This document shows, in pieces, positions 15,755-23,444 of a stretch of 64,000 bases of DNA. The position numbers and the translations under genes are program-made. The stretch lies in NCBI GenBank assembly GCA_031284585.1, contig JAITXT010000003.1, positions 124,001-188,000 on the forward strand, given 5' to 3'. Source of the DNA: Acholeplasmatales bacterium (GTDB lineage: Bacteria > Bacillota_I > Bacilli_A > Acholeplasmatales > Acholeplasmataceae). Under the pieces are notes generated by a model. It was not told the DNA's origin. It searched no databases and saw only the letters and a program-made list of their open reading frames with translations. The first letter of the stretch is position 1; every line of letters starts with the position of its first letter.

Positions 15755-17313
15755 TGATTTATACTTTACCAACCATTGTTTCAATAATAACTTTAACATT
15801 ACTAATTTTTTACATTCTTTATGAAAAAAAATCTTTACAAAAAATTTATTTATTTATAATTCAGTTTATCTTTTTTTTATCATCAATTTTAGTAAATACC
15901 TTACTTTTTGAAGAAATCGAAGTAAGAGATTTACTTCTATTTTTTATTTTAGGTTTTGATTTACTGTTTTTTCTAACATCAATTTATTTAACAAATCGAA
16001 GAAATGAATATATTTACAGTCTTTTTGTGAATTCAATAAAAAATAGCAAAACAAATATATATATACTAATTAATAAAAACAATAGAGTAAAGGATATTTC
16101 AGATTCTTTTGTTTCCGAATTTGGATTAAAAAAGAAGGAAATAGTTGGGAAAAAATATTTTGATATCATCAAGAAAACTATTCGTATAACAAAATATAAC
16201 GGAATCTCATCAGATAATGATGACTATCAAAAAATATTTTATTCTTTAGTTTCAGATTTAGAAAAAAATAAAGAAGTAAACGAAGAAATATCTTTTCAAA
16301 ATTATAACGGGGATACAATAATTCTCTCTCTACTTACACAACCAACATTTTTTCTAAAAAAATATTTCGGACGTTTAATAATTGGAGAAAAGCATGATAG
16401 TGTTTTTCTTTTAGATTTAGAGAGAAAGATTAAAGATCTAGAATTTGAAAATGAAGGTTTAAATGAAAAACTAATTGCTATATTTGAATCTAGTAATGAT
16501 GGTATTTATTCAAAAGACTTAACACAAAATACAATTTGGCTAAATAATAATTTAAAAAATACGTTAAAAATTAATGATGATATTATTAGCAATTCTGACT
16601 TCAAGAAAAGAATTTTCCCAGAAGACTACTCTACATTAGAACAAAAAATAAGCATAACTACTAAATCTGAGCCTTTTTTTAGTTCAAAATATAGATTTTT
16701 AGTGGATGGACAGTATATTTGGATGGTAGAAAAAGGTAAAGTTTTATATGAAGATCCAACTGGTTCATTTATAATAGGTAACATCAATATTATAAACTCT
16801 CAAGGCCACAATGAAAAAACTGATAATTCATTTTTAGATAATTTATCTAACAAAATAGATTTACACGTATTTATTAAAAAATTAATTGAAAATAACCGTT
16901 ATTTTAACTTACTTTTACTAGATATTAGTAGTATTAGTACGATAAACGAAAATAAAGGTCGTGAAATAGGTAATATTATTCTAGAGCAAACTATCAAGAA
17001 TTGTTGTACAATGTTAGTTGCAAACGAACAATTCATTTTTAGATACTATGGTCCCATATTTGCCTTAATAATGACAGATTCCCGTAAAACACAATTATTT
17101 GAAAGTACGTCAACCGAAAAGAAAAATTCACTTGATATGAATATAAGCATAGGATCTGAAAATATATTTGTTCCTATTTTTGCTGGTATTTGTGGAATCG
17201 ATAATGCATCTAATACTCCAGAGTTAATAATAAAGCATGCTCTTGAAGCACTAAAATTAGCCAAAACAGGAGATTACAATAATAAAATATGTTATTACAA
17301 GAACATCAAATAA
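15754..17313 (+). CDS. Membrane sensor with PAS domains and a degenerate GGDEF domain
   Basis: 519 residues. Three N-terminal membrane helices (about 4-80), then a PAS-like domain (about 95-215, including NIYILINKNNRVKDIS), a second PAS/PAC-like domain (about 240-345, SSNDGIYSKDL ... FLVDGQYIWM), and a C-terminal GGDEF-fold region (about 370-515) with the LLLLDISS strand. At the GGDEF position the sequence reads YYGPIF, so the substrate and metal residues for c-di-GMP synthesis are lost. There is no DHH phosphodiesterase domain, unlike GdpP, which also combines PAS with a degenerate GGDEF. It overlaps the preceding small gene by one base and the next gene by 25. Likely a non-enzymatic signal sensor connected to CdaA. 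Confidence 0.7.
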   Translation: MIYTLPTIVSIITLTLLIFYILYEKKSLQKIYLFIIQFIFFLSSILVNTLLFEEIEVRDLLLFFILGFDLLFFLTSIYLTNRRNEYIYSLFVNSIKNSKTNIYILINKNNRVKDISDSFVSEFGLKKKEIVGKKYFDIIKKTIRITKYNGISSDNDDYQKIFYSLVSDLEKNKEVNEEISFQNYNGDTIILSLLTQPTFFLKKYFGRLIIGEKHDSVFLLDLERKIKDLEFENEGLNEKLIAIFESSNDGIYSKDLTQNTIWLNNNLKNTLKINDDIISNSDFKKRIFPEDYSTLEQKISITTKSEPFFSSKYRFLVDGQYIWMVEKGKVLYEDPTGSFIIGNINIINSQGHNEKTDNSFLDNLSNKIDLHVFIKKLIENNRYFNLLLLDISSISTINENKGREIGNIILEQTIKNCCTMLVANEQFIFRYYGPIFALIMTDSRKTQLFESTSTEKKNSLDMNISIGSENIFVPIFAGICGIDNASNTPELIIKHALEALKLAKTGDYNNKICYYKNIK

Positions 17314-17831
17314 AAAGCGAAATTAGGCGCAAAATGCTTTCAATTCGTGATAATTTGAATATTTCAATCGTAAATGATTGTTCTAACAAACTTTATGAAA
17401 TAATTACCAAAGAGGATTATTATATTAATCACCAAATAATTGGAATTTATTATCCAATTCGCAATGAATTAAATCCCAGAGTTTTAGAAAGAGATCAAAA
17501 TAAAACTTTTTTATATCCAAAAATTATAGGGGATGAAATCAAATTTTTTGAAGCAAAAGATGATTTTGAAGAAAATAAATATAAGATCATGGAACCAAAA
17601 AACTCTGTCGAATCTATCCCAGAGATTATTCTAGTTCCATGTCTTGCTTTAGATGATGAATTAAATAGAATTGGATATGGAAAAGGGTTTTATGACAAAT
17701 ATCTTTCAAAACATAAAAAGGTAATTTCCATCGGAATTATATATAGTTTTCAATTGGTAACAAATATTAAAGTTTTTTCGAGTTTTGATGTAAAATTAGA
17801 TAAGAGGATAATTATAGATTATGATAAATAA
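17289..17831 (+). CDS. 5-formyltetrahydrofolate cyclo-ligase
   Basis: 180 residues, normal length. It converts 5-formyl-THF to 5,10-methenyl-THF with ATP. Family motifs: basic EIRRKML at the start, YYPIRNELNPR, LVPCLALDD and the ATP/folate loop RIGYGKGFYDKYL. It starts inside the PAS gene (25-base overlap) and overlaps ispDF by 11 bases, so it belongs to the same tightly packed operon. Confidence 0.92.
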   Translation: MLLQEHQIKSEIRRKMLSIRDNLNISIVNDCSNKLYEIITKEDYYINHQIIGIYYPIRNELNPRVLERDQNKTFLYPKIIGDEIKFFEAKDDFEENKYKIMEPKNSVESIPEIILVPCLALDDELNRIGYGKGFYDKYLSKHKKVISIGIIYSFQLVTNIKVFSSFDVKLDKRIIIDYDK

Positions 17832-18945
17832 TACAGTAGTAATTCTAGCTGCGGGAAAATCTGAGCGATTCAAAAAAAATAAAAATAAAGTATTGTACCC
17901 ATTGTTAGGAAAGCCTATTTACCAATATAGTTTAGACTTGTTTTTAAATATAGGTTTCAATGTTGTAATTGTTGCGAATCCAAACGATTTGCATTATTTT
18001 GAAAACCTTCCAGAAAATGTAATTGTAGTAGGTGGTGGAAATACGCGTACTCAAAGTGTTAAAAATGGTTTAGATTTTGTTAATAGTGAATTCGTATATA
18101 TTCATGATGCAGCAAGACCATTAATTAATATTGGATTAATTAATCAATTAATTAAAAAATTATCAAATTATGATGCTGCGTATATCTCATCTCCAATTAG
18201 AAATGCTATTAAAACTAAAGATACTTCCCAAACTATACTAAAGACTAATTTTCATTTTTCTGAAACTCCACAAGCTTTTAGAACTTCAAAATTAAAAAAT
18301 GCTTATTATCTTCTTCCAGAAAATATTTCTTATGATGATGATATCTCAGTATATAAAAATATATTTCCAGAAGAATCGATTGGAATAGTTGAAAATCTAG
18401 ATGAAAATCTAAAACTTACATACTCTCAAGATATTAAGACTTTAGAAAATTTATTATGCGAAAACGATTATAGAATTGGTCATAGTTTTGATTTACATCG
18501 CTTAGAAGAAAATCTTCCACTTTTAATAGGAGGTATCGTAATACCTTCAAATAAAGGAGAAGTTGCTCATAGCGATGGTGACTGTTTACTGCACGCCATG
18601 GCAGAAAGTTTACTTGGTTCACTTTCATTAGGAGACTTAGGAAAATACTTCCCTGATACAGATGAAACAACACGAGGAATTAGTTCCACAATTATTATTC
18701 AAAAATCTCTTAAATTAATCGAAGAAAAAGGATATGGAGTAATTAATTTTGATACGATGGTTTATTTAGAAAAACCGAAATTATCACGGTATATTGAAAA
18801 AATTATAGAAAATATTTCGCAAATTACTGGAATATCTACAGATAGGATATCTATCAAAGCAACTACTTACGAAGGTATTGAAGCAATAGGAAAAGGCGAA
18901 GCAATAGCATGTGAATCAACGGTGCTTATAAGGAGAATATATTAA
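17821..18945 (+). CDS. ispDF: Bifunctional IspD/IspF (MEP cytidylyltransferase / MEcPP synthase)
   Basis: 374 residues in two domains. Residues 1-210 are IspD: VVILAAGKSERFKKNKNK (CTP loop) and YIHDAARP. Residues about 216-374 are IspF: RIGHSFDLHRL with the metal Asp/His, SDGDCLLHAMAESLLG and GDLGKYFPDTD. It catalyses two non-adjacent steps of the MEP pathway to IPP/DMAPP; ispE, the step between, is at 61.3 kb. IspDF fusions are known in alpha- and epsilonproteobacteria and some other lineages. The MEP pathway argues for an Acholeplasma/Izemoplasma-like rather than Mycoplasma-like metabolism. Overlaps yutD by one base. Confidence 0.95.
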   Translation: MINNTVVILAAGKSERFKKNKNKVLYPLLGKPIYQYSLDLFLNIGFNVVIVANPNDLHYFENLPENVIVVGGGNTRTQSVKNGLDFVNSEFVYIHDAARPLINIGLINQLIKKLSNYDAAYISSPIRNAIKTKDTSQTILKTNFHFSETPQAFRTSKLKNAYYLLPENISYDDDISVYKNIFPEESIGIVENLDENLKLTYSQDIKTLENLLCENDYRIGHSFDLHRLEENLPLLIGGIVIPSNKGEVAHSDGDCLLHAMAESLLGSLSLGDLGKYFPDTDETTRGISSTIIIQKSLKLIEEKGYGVINFDTMVYLEKPKLSRYIEKIIENISQITGISTDRISIKATTYEGIEAIGKGEAIACESTVLIRRIY

Positions 18946-19259
18946 TGGAAAATTCAATTATCACTACAAAACACGGAATATTTGAGATAACTCAAAATTA
19001 TAGAGATGCATTTAATCAGGAATCATTTGAAGAAAGATATGTAGATGTATTGTTTGATAAATACACTTATATTTTAGGTGATTTATCAAGTGAAAAATTA
19101 CGACTTAAAGGTTTTAGTTCTGATCCAAAAAATCCAAATGGATTTAAAAGGATTCCGATCTATTTAGCAGAATCTTGTAATCAAAATTGTGCATATTATA
19201 TTTTAAAGAGAGTTAAGAAAATTGAAGAGGAAATAGAACAACCATTATTGGTGAACTAA
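18945..19259 (+). CDS. yutD: YutD-family (DUF1027) protein
   Basis: 104 residues, matching the small YutD proteins of Bacilli: an N-terminal ITQNYRDAFNQESFEERY block, YTYILGDLSSEKLRLKGF and a CNQNCAYYILKRVK tail. The function of the family is not established. TAATG overlap with ispDF and AAGGAG upstream. In B. subtilis yutD and the Nfu-type gene yutI are also near one another, which supports both calls. Confidence 0.8.
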   Translation: MENSIITTKHGIFEITQNYRDAFNQESFEERYVDVLFDKYTYILGDLSSEKLRLKGFSSDPKNPNGFKRIPIYLAESCNQNCAYYILKRVKKIEEEIEQPLLVN

Positions 19260-19271
19260 AGGTAAACTAAA

Positions 19272-19502
19272 TTGAAAATTGATGAACAATTAGTCAGTGA
19301 TTTGATTGACAAAGTAAGACCATACTTAAAAAGAGATGGTGGTGATTTAGAAATAGTAAAAATAGAAGATGGAATAGTTTATGTGAAAATGTTAGGTGCA
19401 TGCATCGATTGTATGTTACTTGATAACACAATTAAAGATGGTATCGAAAGTATGCTACTTGAACACGTTCCTGGCGTAATAGGCGTTACGGTAGTTGAAT
19501 AA
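19272..19502 (+). CDS. NfuA/NifU C-terminal-domain iron-sulfur scaffold (YutI-like)
   Basis: 76 residues, a single NifU C-terminal domain: VRPYLKRDGGDLEIV, GIVYVKMLGACIDCML with the paired cysteines of the CxxC cluster site, and EHVPGVIGV at the end. It carries Fe-S clusters to apoproteins. The start is TTG at 19272 (no in-frame ATG fits), with AAAGGT about 10 bases upstream. Iron-sulfur proteins of the MEP pathway (IspG, IspH) could be among its clients; they are not in this window. Confidence 0.9.
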   Translation: MKIDEQLVSDLIDKVRPYLKRDGGDLEIVKIEDGIVYVKMLGACIDCMLLDNTIKDGIESMLLEHVPGVIGVTVVE

Positions 19503-19516
19503 AGAAGGAGAATAAA

Positions 19517-20797
19517 ATGATAAATATAGAATACAAATATGACCCAACTATTAATGAAAAAATTGATTTATTAAAGAAAAGAATATCCGAAAATCATAGT
19601 AAAATAACAAATAAAAATGGATTAGGGAGCGAATTTTTAGGTTGGCTTGACTTACCTAAATATTATAAAGATTCCTCTGAATTTAACGAAATTATCAAAG
19701 CTGGAGATCAAATTAAAAAAGATTCACAAGTTCTAGTCGTTATAGGAATTGGTGGATCATATCTAGGTGCAAAAGCTGGATATGAAATGTTTAAAAATCC
19801 ATTTAAGACTAATGGAGTTGAAGTAATTTTTGCCGGTCATCAATTATCTTCTAAATATTTAAATAATCTAACTGAATACTTAATGACTAAAGATTTTTCT
19901 ATTAACGTAATTTCAAAATCTGGTACTACAACAGAACCAGCAATTTCATTTAGAATATTAAAAAACTTGCTTGAAGAAAAATATAAAGATAAAGCATATC
20001 AAAGAATATATGCCACAACCGATGAGAAAAAAGGCGCTTTACATAATTTATCAATCGAAAACAAATATAAAACATTTGTAGTTCCAGATAATATCGGTGG
20101 ACGTTTTTCAGTTCTAACTGCTGTAGGTCTTCTACCACTTTACGTAGGTGGAATAAATATTAATGATGTACTAGACGGAGCTTTAGAAGCTTTAAATGAT
20201 TTTTCCACTGATGATGTGTATAAAAATCCTGCTTATTATTATGCAGTAATTAGATATTTACTATATAAATCTGGGAAAAAAGTTGAAATACTAGCTAATT
20301 ATGAACCAGAGATGGCTTATTTCAGTGAATGGTGGAAACAATTATTTGGTGAATCAGAAGGAAAAGATTTACAAGGACTATTTGTTTCATCAGTTAATTT
20401 CACTACAGATTTACATTCAATGGGTCAATATATCCAAGAAGGTGAAAGAATATTATTTGAAACTGTAATTAAAGTAAAAGATCATAGTAGTGATCTCTTA
20501 ATACCAAAAGTTGAAAATGATATAGATGAATTAAATTATTTAGCTGGTAAAAAGTTAAGTTATATAAATAATACCGCTTTAGAAGCTACTTTAATTGCCC
20601 ATGAAGATGGTCAGGTTCCAAATATAAAAATCAACTTAGACGAAATCAGCCACAAATCCTTTGGGTACTTAGTCTATTTTTTTGAATTATCTTGCGCTAT
20701 GTCTGCATACTTATTAAATGTTAATCCATTTAATCAACCCGGTGTCGAAGCTTATAAGAAAAAAATGTTTAATTTACTTGGTAAAAAAGGGTATTAA
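19517..20797 (+). CDS. pgi: Glucose-6-phosphate isomerase
   Basis: 426 residues, the shorter Firmicutes form. It interconverts glucose-6-P and fructose-6-P. Seen: VVIGIGGSYLGAKA, the phosphate-binding ISKSGTTTEPA, the catalytic Glu in KQLFGESEGK, the ring-opening His in DLHSMGQYIQEG, and the C-terminal Lys in NQPGVEAYKKKM. GAAGGAG precedes the ATG. It connects the Leloir products and ManA to glycolysis. It is followed by tsaE after three bases. Confidence 0.96.
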   Translation: MINIEYKYDPTINEKIDLLKKRISENHSKITNKNGLGSEFLGWLDLPKYYKDSSEFNEIIKAGDQIKKDSQVLVVIGIGGSYLGAKAGYEMFKNPFKTNGVEVIFAGHQLSSKYLNNLTEYLMTKDFSINVISKSGTTTEPAISFRILKNLLEEKYKDKAYQRIYATTDEKKGALHNLSIENKYKTFVVPDNIGGRFSVLTAVGLLPLYVGGININDVLDGALEALNDFSTDDVYKNPAYYYAVIRYLLYKSGKKVEILANYEPEMAYFSEWWKQLFGESEGKDLQGLFVSSVNFTTDLHSMGQYIQEGERILFETVIKVKDHSSDLLIPKVENDIDELNYLAGKKLSYINNTALEATLIAHEDGQVPNIKINLDEISHKSFGYLVYFFELSCAMSAYLLNVNPFNQPGVEAYKKKMFNLLGKKGY

Positions 20798-20800
20798 TTA

Positions 20801-21214
20801 ATGCTTATTTCGAATTCTGCTCTGGAAACTATTCTTATTGGGGAAACTTTAGGGAAAAAAATCAAAGGAACTAAAACAAATATATTATTATACGGGGACC
20901 TTGGTAGTGGAAAAACACAAATAGTTAAAGGAATTGCAAAAGGATTAGGAATTCATGATATTGTCAATAGCCCTACTTTTACGGTTATGAAAAAATATGT
21001 TGGAGATGATATTTTATATCATTTAGATCTTTATCGATTAAACTCAGTTGGACAAGATTTCGATTTAGAAGAATTCATAGATTCTGAAGGTATATGTGCA
21101 ATTGAATGGCCTGATAATATAGAAGAAATTCTTCCTGATAAATACATTAAAATTGAAATAACGATTTTATCAGATGAAACTAGAATGATTGATATTACTA
21201 GTGTTGGTGAATAG
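20801..21214 (+). CDS. tsaE: TsaE, ATPase of the t6A37 tRNA modification complex
   Basis: 137 residues. Walker A LYGDLGSGKTQIVKGIA, SPTFTVMKKY and the conserved LDLYRL and GICAIEWPD blocks are typical of TsaE (YjeE). It works with TsaB and TsaD to place threonylcarbamoyl on A37 of ANN-decoding tRNAs. The three tsa genes are consecutive here; tsaC/ywlC is not in the window. Confidence 0.94.
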   Translation: MLISNSALETILIGETLGKKIKGTKTNILLYGDLGSGKTQIVKGIAKGLGIHDIVNSPTFTVMKKYVGDDILYHLDLYRLNSVGQDFDLEEFIDSEGICAIEWPDNIEEILPDKYIKIEITILSDETRMIDITSVGE

Positions 21215-21215
21215 A

Positions 21216-21815
21216 ATGAAAACTTTAATTTGTGATACATCAACTGAAACAATGTTCTTAGTCCTAGTTGACAATAAATCGATATATTCAAGCAAAGAAT
21301 ATATCAAATTAGAGCATGGAAAATTTTTAATTAACAAAATAGACAACTTATTGAGTTCAAAAGGAATTTCGATTAGTGAAATAGATAGGTTTATAATAGG
21401 AATAGGACCTGGTTCATATACTGGTCTTAGGATATCTCTCATGGCGTTTAAAATGTTTGTTTTTTCTTTAAATAAACCAATTTATCGAATTTCTAGTTTA
21501 ATTTTGCTTACTAGCGGATACACTAATTGTATTGCCGCAAACATCAATGCTAGAAGAAATTGTTGTTTTGCTATTATTAGAAATAAAGATAAAATTCTAT
21601 ATAATGAGACTTATTGCACCTATGATGAATTAGAAGATTTATCTAAAGAACACAAAGCAAAAATTATTACTATCAACAATGAAAATATCCGTTTTGATAT
21701 AAATATTGTTGAAAAGAATTTGTTTCTTATCGAAGATATTTCTCATGTAACACCAAATTATATGCGGAAAACGGAGGCTGAAGAAAAAAATGAATCTAAC
21801 AAAAAACTTTTCTGA
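21216..21815 (+). CDS. tsaB: TsaB, scaffold subunit of the t6A37 complex
   Basis: 199 residues from the ATG at 21216. This start is chosen because LICDTSTETM immediately after it is the family N-terminus; an upstream TTG at 21189 would run inside tsaE. Seen: RFIIGIGPGSYTGLRISLMAFK, the ASKHA-type loop of TsaB. It ends with TGA at 21813-21815, inside the next gene (26-base overlap). Confidence 0.92.
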   Translation: MKTLICDTSTETMFLVLVDNKSIYSSKEYIKLEHGKFLINKIDNLLSSKGISISEIDRFIIGIGPGSYTGLRISLMAFKMFVFSLNKPIYRISSLILLTSGYTNCIAANINARRNCCFAIIRNKDKILYNETYCTYDELEDLSKEHKAKIITINNENIRFDINIVEKNLFLIEDISHVTPNYMRKTEAEEKNESNKKLF

Positions 21816-23136
21816 AGACGGAAATTTTATTCTTTCAATTGAAATAGACAAAAAGATAGTTACAACTGCAAATGGTTTAATTACTTTTGAGAATGCTGAT
21901 TTACATCATATTGAAACAATAGAAGAATATAGAAATAATGGTTATGCTAAATTAATCTTAAATGAATTAATTACTGAATTAGAAATTAGGAAAATTAAAA
22001 ATCTTTTTTTAGAGGTTAATGTTAATAATATTAATGCAATTAAACTTTATAAAAATGCTCTCTTTGAACAAATATCTATAAGAAAAAAATATTATAATGA
22101 TACTTTTGATGCCTTGATAATGAGAAAAAAAATAAACGAAGTTATTTTAGCGGTGGAGAGTTCTTGTGATGAAACAAGTGTTTCAATCATGGAAAATGGT
22201 AAGATTATATCAAATGTAGTTTCATCACAAATAGATATTCACAAATTATATGGTGGTGTAGTTCCAGAAATTGCTTCAAGAAATCATATTTTTAATTGTT
22301 TAGATTGTTTCAAAGAGGCTTTGACTGTTGCCCAAAAGGAAACAAGTGATATTGATTATGTTGCTGTTACAAATGGTCCTGGACTTATTGGTTCTTTGTT
22401 AGTAGGAATTACAGCTGCTAATGCCTTTGCTTATGCTAATAAAATTCCTTTAATTCCAATAAACCACTTAATTGGTCATATATATGCAACTTTTTTAGAG
22501 CATAAAATAGATTTTCCACTAGTTGCTCTCCTTGTGTCTGGTGGACATACTGAACTCATCTACATGGAATCTCATTATAAATTTAAATTAATAGGTAAAA
22601 CTTTAGATGACGCAGTAGGAGAAGCTTATGACAAGGTTGCGAAAGTACTTAACCTCCCATATCCTGGAGGACCAGAAATTGATAAACTATCTTTAACTGG
22701 AAGTGATATTTATCATTTTCCAAGAGTAATGTTAGAAAAGGATTCCTTTAATTTTTCATTTTCAGGTTTAAAAAGTTCAGTAATAAATTTAATTAGGAAA
22801 TTCGAAACTAATTCAACGCCATTTAAAAAAGAAGATATCGCAAGAAGTTTTCAAGAAAGTGTTGTGGAAGTACTGGTTAAAAAAACAGTTAAATGTGCGG
22901 AATTATTTAATACTAAAAATATTATTGTCTCTGGAGGTGTCGCATGTAATAAGCGCCTTCGAGAAGCAATGAGATCATTAGATGAATATAATGTTTTTAT
23001 TCCCTCACCGAAATTCTGTACAGATAATGCAGCAATGATTGCTTCTGCGTGTTTTTATATGAGAGATAAACTTAGTAGGACCATAAAAGATAATATCATA
23101 ACACCCTTTACAAACGGTGAAGAAACCTATATTTAA
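21790..23136 (+). CDS. tsaD: Fused RimI-like acetyltransferase and TsaD
   Basis: 448 residues in one frame. Residues 1-113 form a GNAT acetyltransferase like RimI, with the acetyl-CoA loop EEYRNNGYAKLIL (45-57) and the LEVNVNNINAIKLYKNALF block. Residues about 117-448 are full TsaD: VESSCDETSVSI, VPEIASRNH, NHLIGHIYA with metal His226 and His230, SGGHTELIY, and VVSGGVACN-type C-terminus (IIVSGGVACNKRLR). RimI acetylates the N-terminus of ribosomal protein S18; TsaD transfers threonylcarbamoyl to A37 of tRNA. In most Firmicutes tsaB, rimI and tsaD are separate adjacent genes, so this looks like a fusion of neighbours. The junction MRKKINEVILAVESS has no linker. Confidence 0.93.
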   Translation: MNLTKNFSEDGNFILSIEIDKKIVTTANGLITFENADLHHIETIEEYRNNGYAKLILNELITELEIRKIKNLFLEVNVNNINAIKLYKNALFEQISIRKKYYNDTFDALIMRKKINEVILAVESSCDETSVSIMENGKIISNVVSSQIDIHKLYGGVVPEIASRNHIFNCLDCFKEALTVAQKETSDIDYVAVTNGPGLIGSLLVGITAANAFAYANKIPLIPINHLIGHIYATFLEHKIDFPLVALLVSGGHTELIYMESHYKFKLIGKTLDDAVGEAYDKVAKVLNLPYPGGPEIDKLSLTGSDIYHFPRVMLEKDSFNFSFSGLKSSVINLIRKFETNSTPFKKEDIARSFQESVVEVLVKKTVKCAELFNTKNIIVSGGVACNKRLREAMRSLDEYNVFIPSPKFCTDNAAMIASACFYMRDKLSRTIKDNIITPFTNGEETYI

Positions 23137-23137
23137 T

Positions 23138-23173
23138 AAGCCATATATTTCAACATGAGTGGCTTACTAAAGC
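23138..23173 (+). repeat. 36-nt intergenic element, copy 3
   Basis: AAGCC at 23138-23142 and GCTTACTAAAGC at 23162-23173, 24 bases apart. AAGCCA pairs with TGGCTT. The core with its flanks (AGTGGCTT / AAGCACT) can form a hairpin followed by TTTTT, so in this copy it may double as the tsaD terminator. It overlaps the tsaD stop region and shares the AACATGA-TGGCTTAC stretch with copy 4. Confidence 0.75.
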
Positions 23174-23444
23174 ACTTTTTAGGTTATTTATTTATAATTA
23201 TCATGAAAAATTTTCTTTAAAATTATAAGATTTTAAAGTTAATAAATTCGATCTATATAGTTTTTATAAACCAAAAATCTTTTGATTTATATAATTTCGA
23301 GAATACTTAATTATTATTTTTTTTACTTAATAAAGTATAATTATTAGAGTAGGAATATATTTTCGAAACTAACGTAAATAACTTATTTAATTAATTAAAT
23401 GGGTTTTCAAAAAGCTGGAAATATATCCAAAAAAGGAGATAAAT
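23174..23444 (+). promoter_or_regulatory. Non-coding stretch with the glnS promoter
   Basis: No gene between tsaD and glnS (about 300 bases). It holds a 9-bp hairpin CTTTAAAAT / ATTTTAAAG near 23214-23239 without a T tail, a perfect TATAAT at 23336-23341 without a clear -35, and the glnS ribosome site AAAGGAG. No T-box could be recognised: there is no GGTGG antiterminator bulge or AG bulge. Confidence 0.45.

Noticed and set aside
23174-23444. T-box leader before glnS
   Set aside because: No specifier loop, AG bulge or conserved GGTGG antiterminator bulge could be found. serS and asnS leaders are too short as well.
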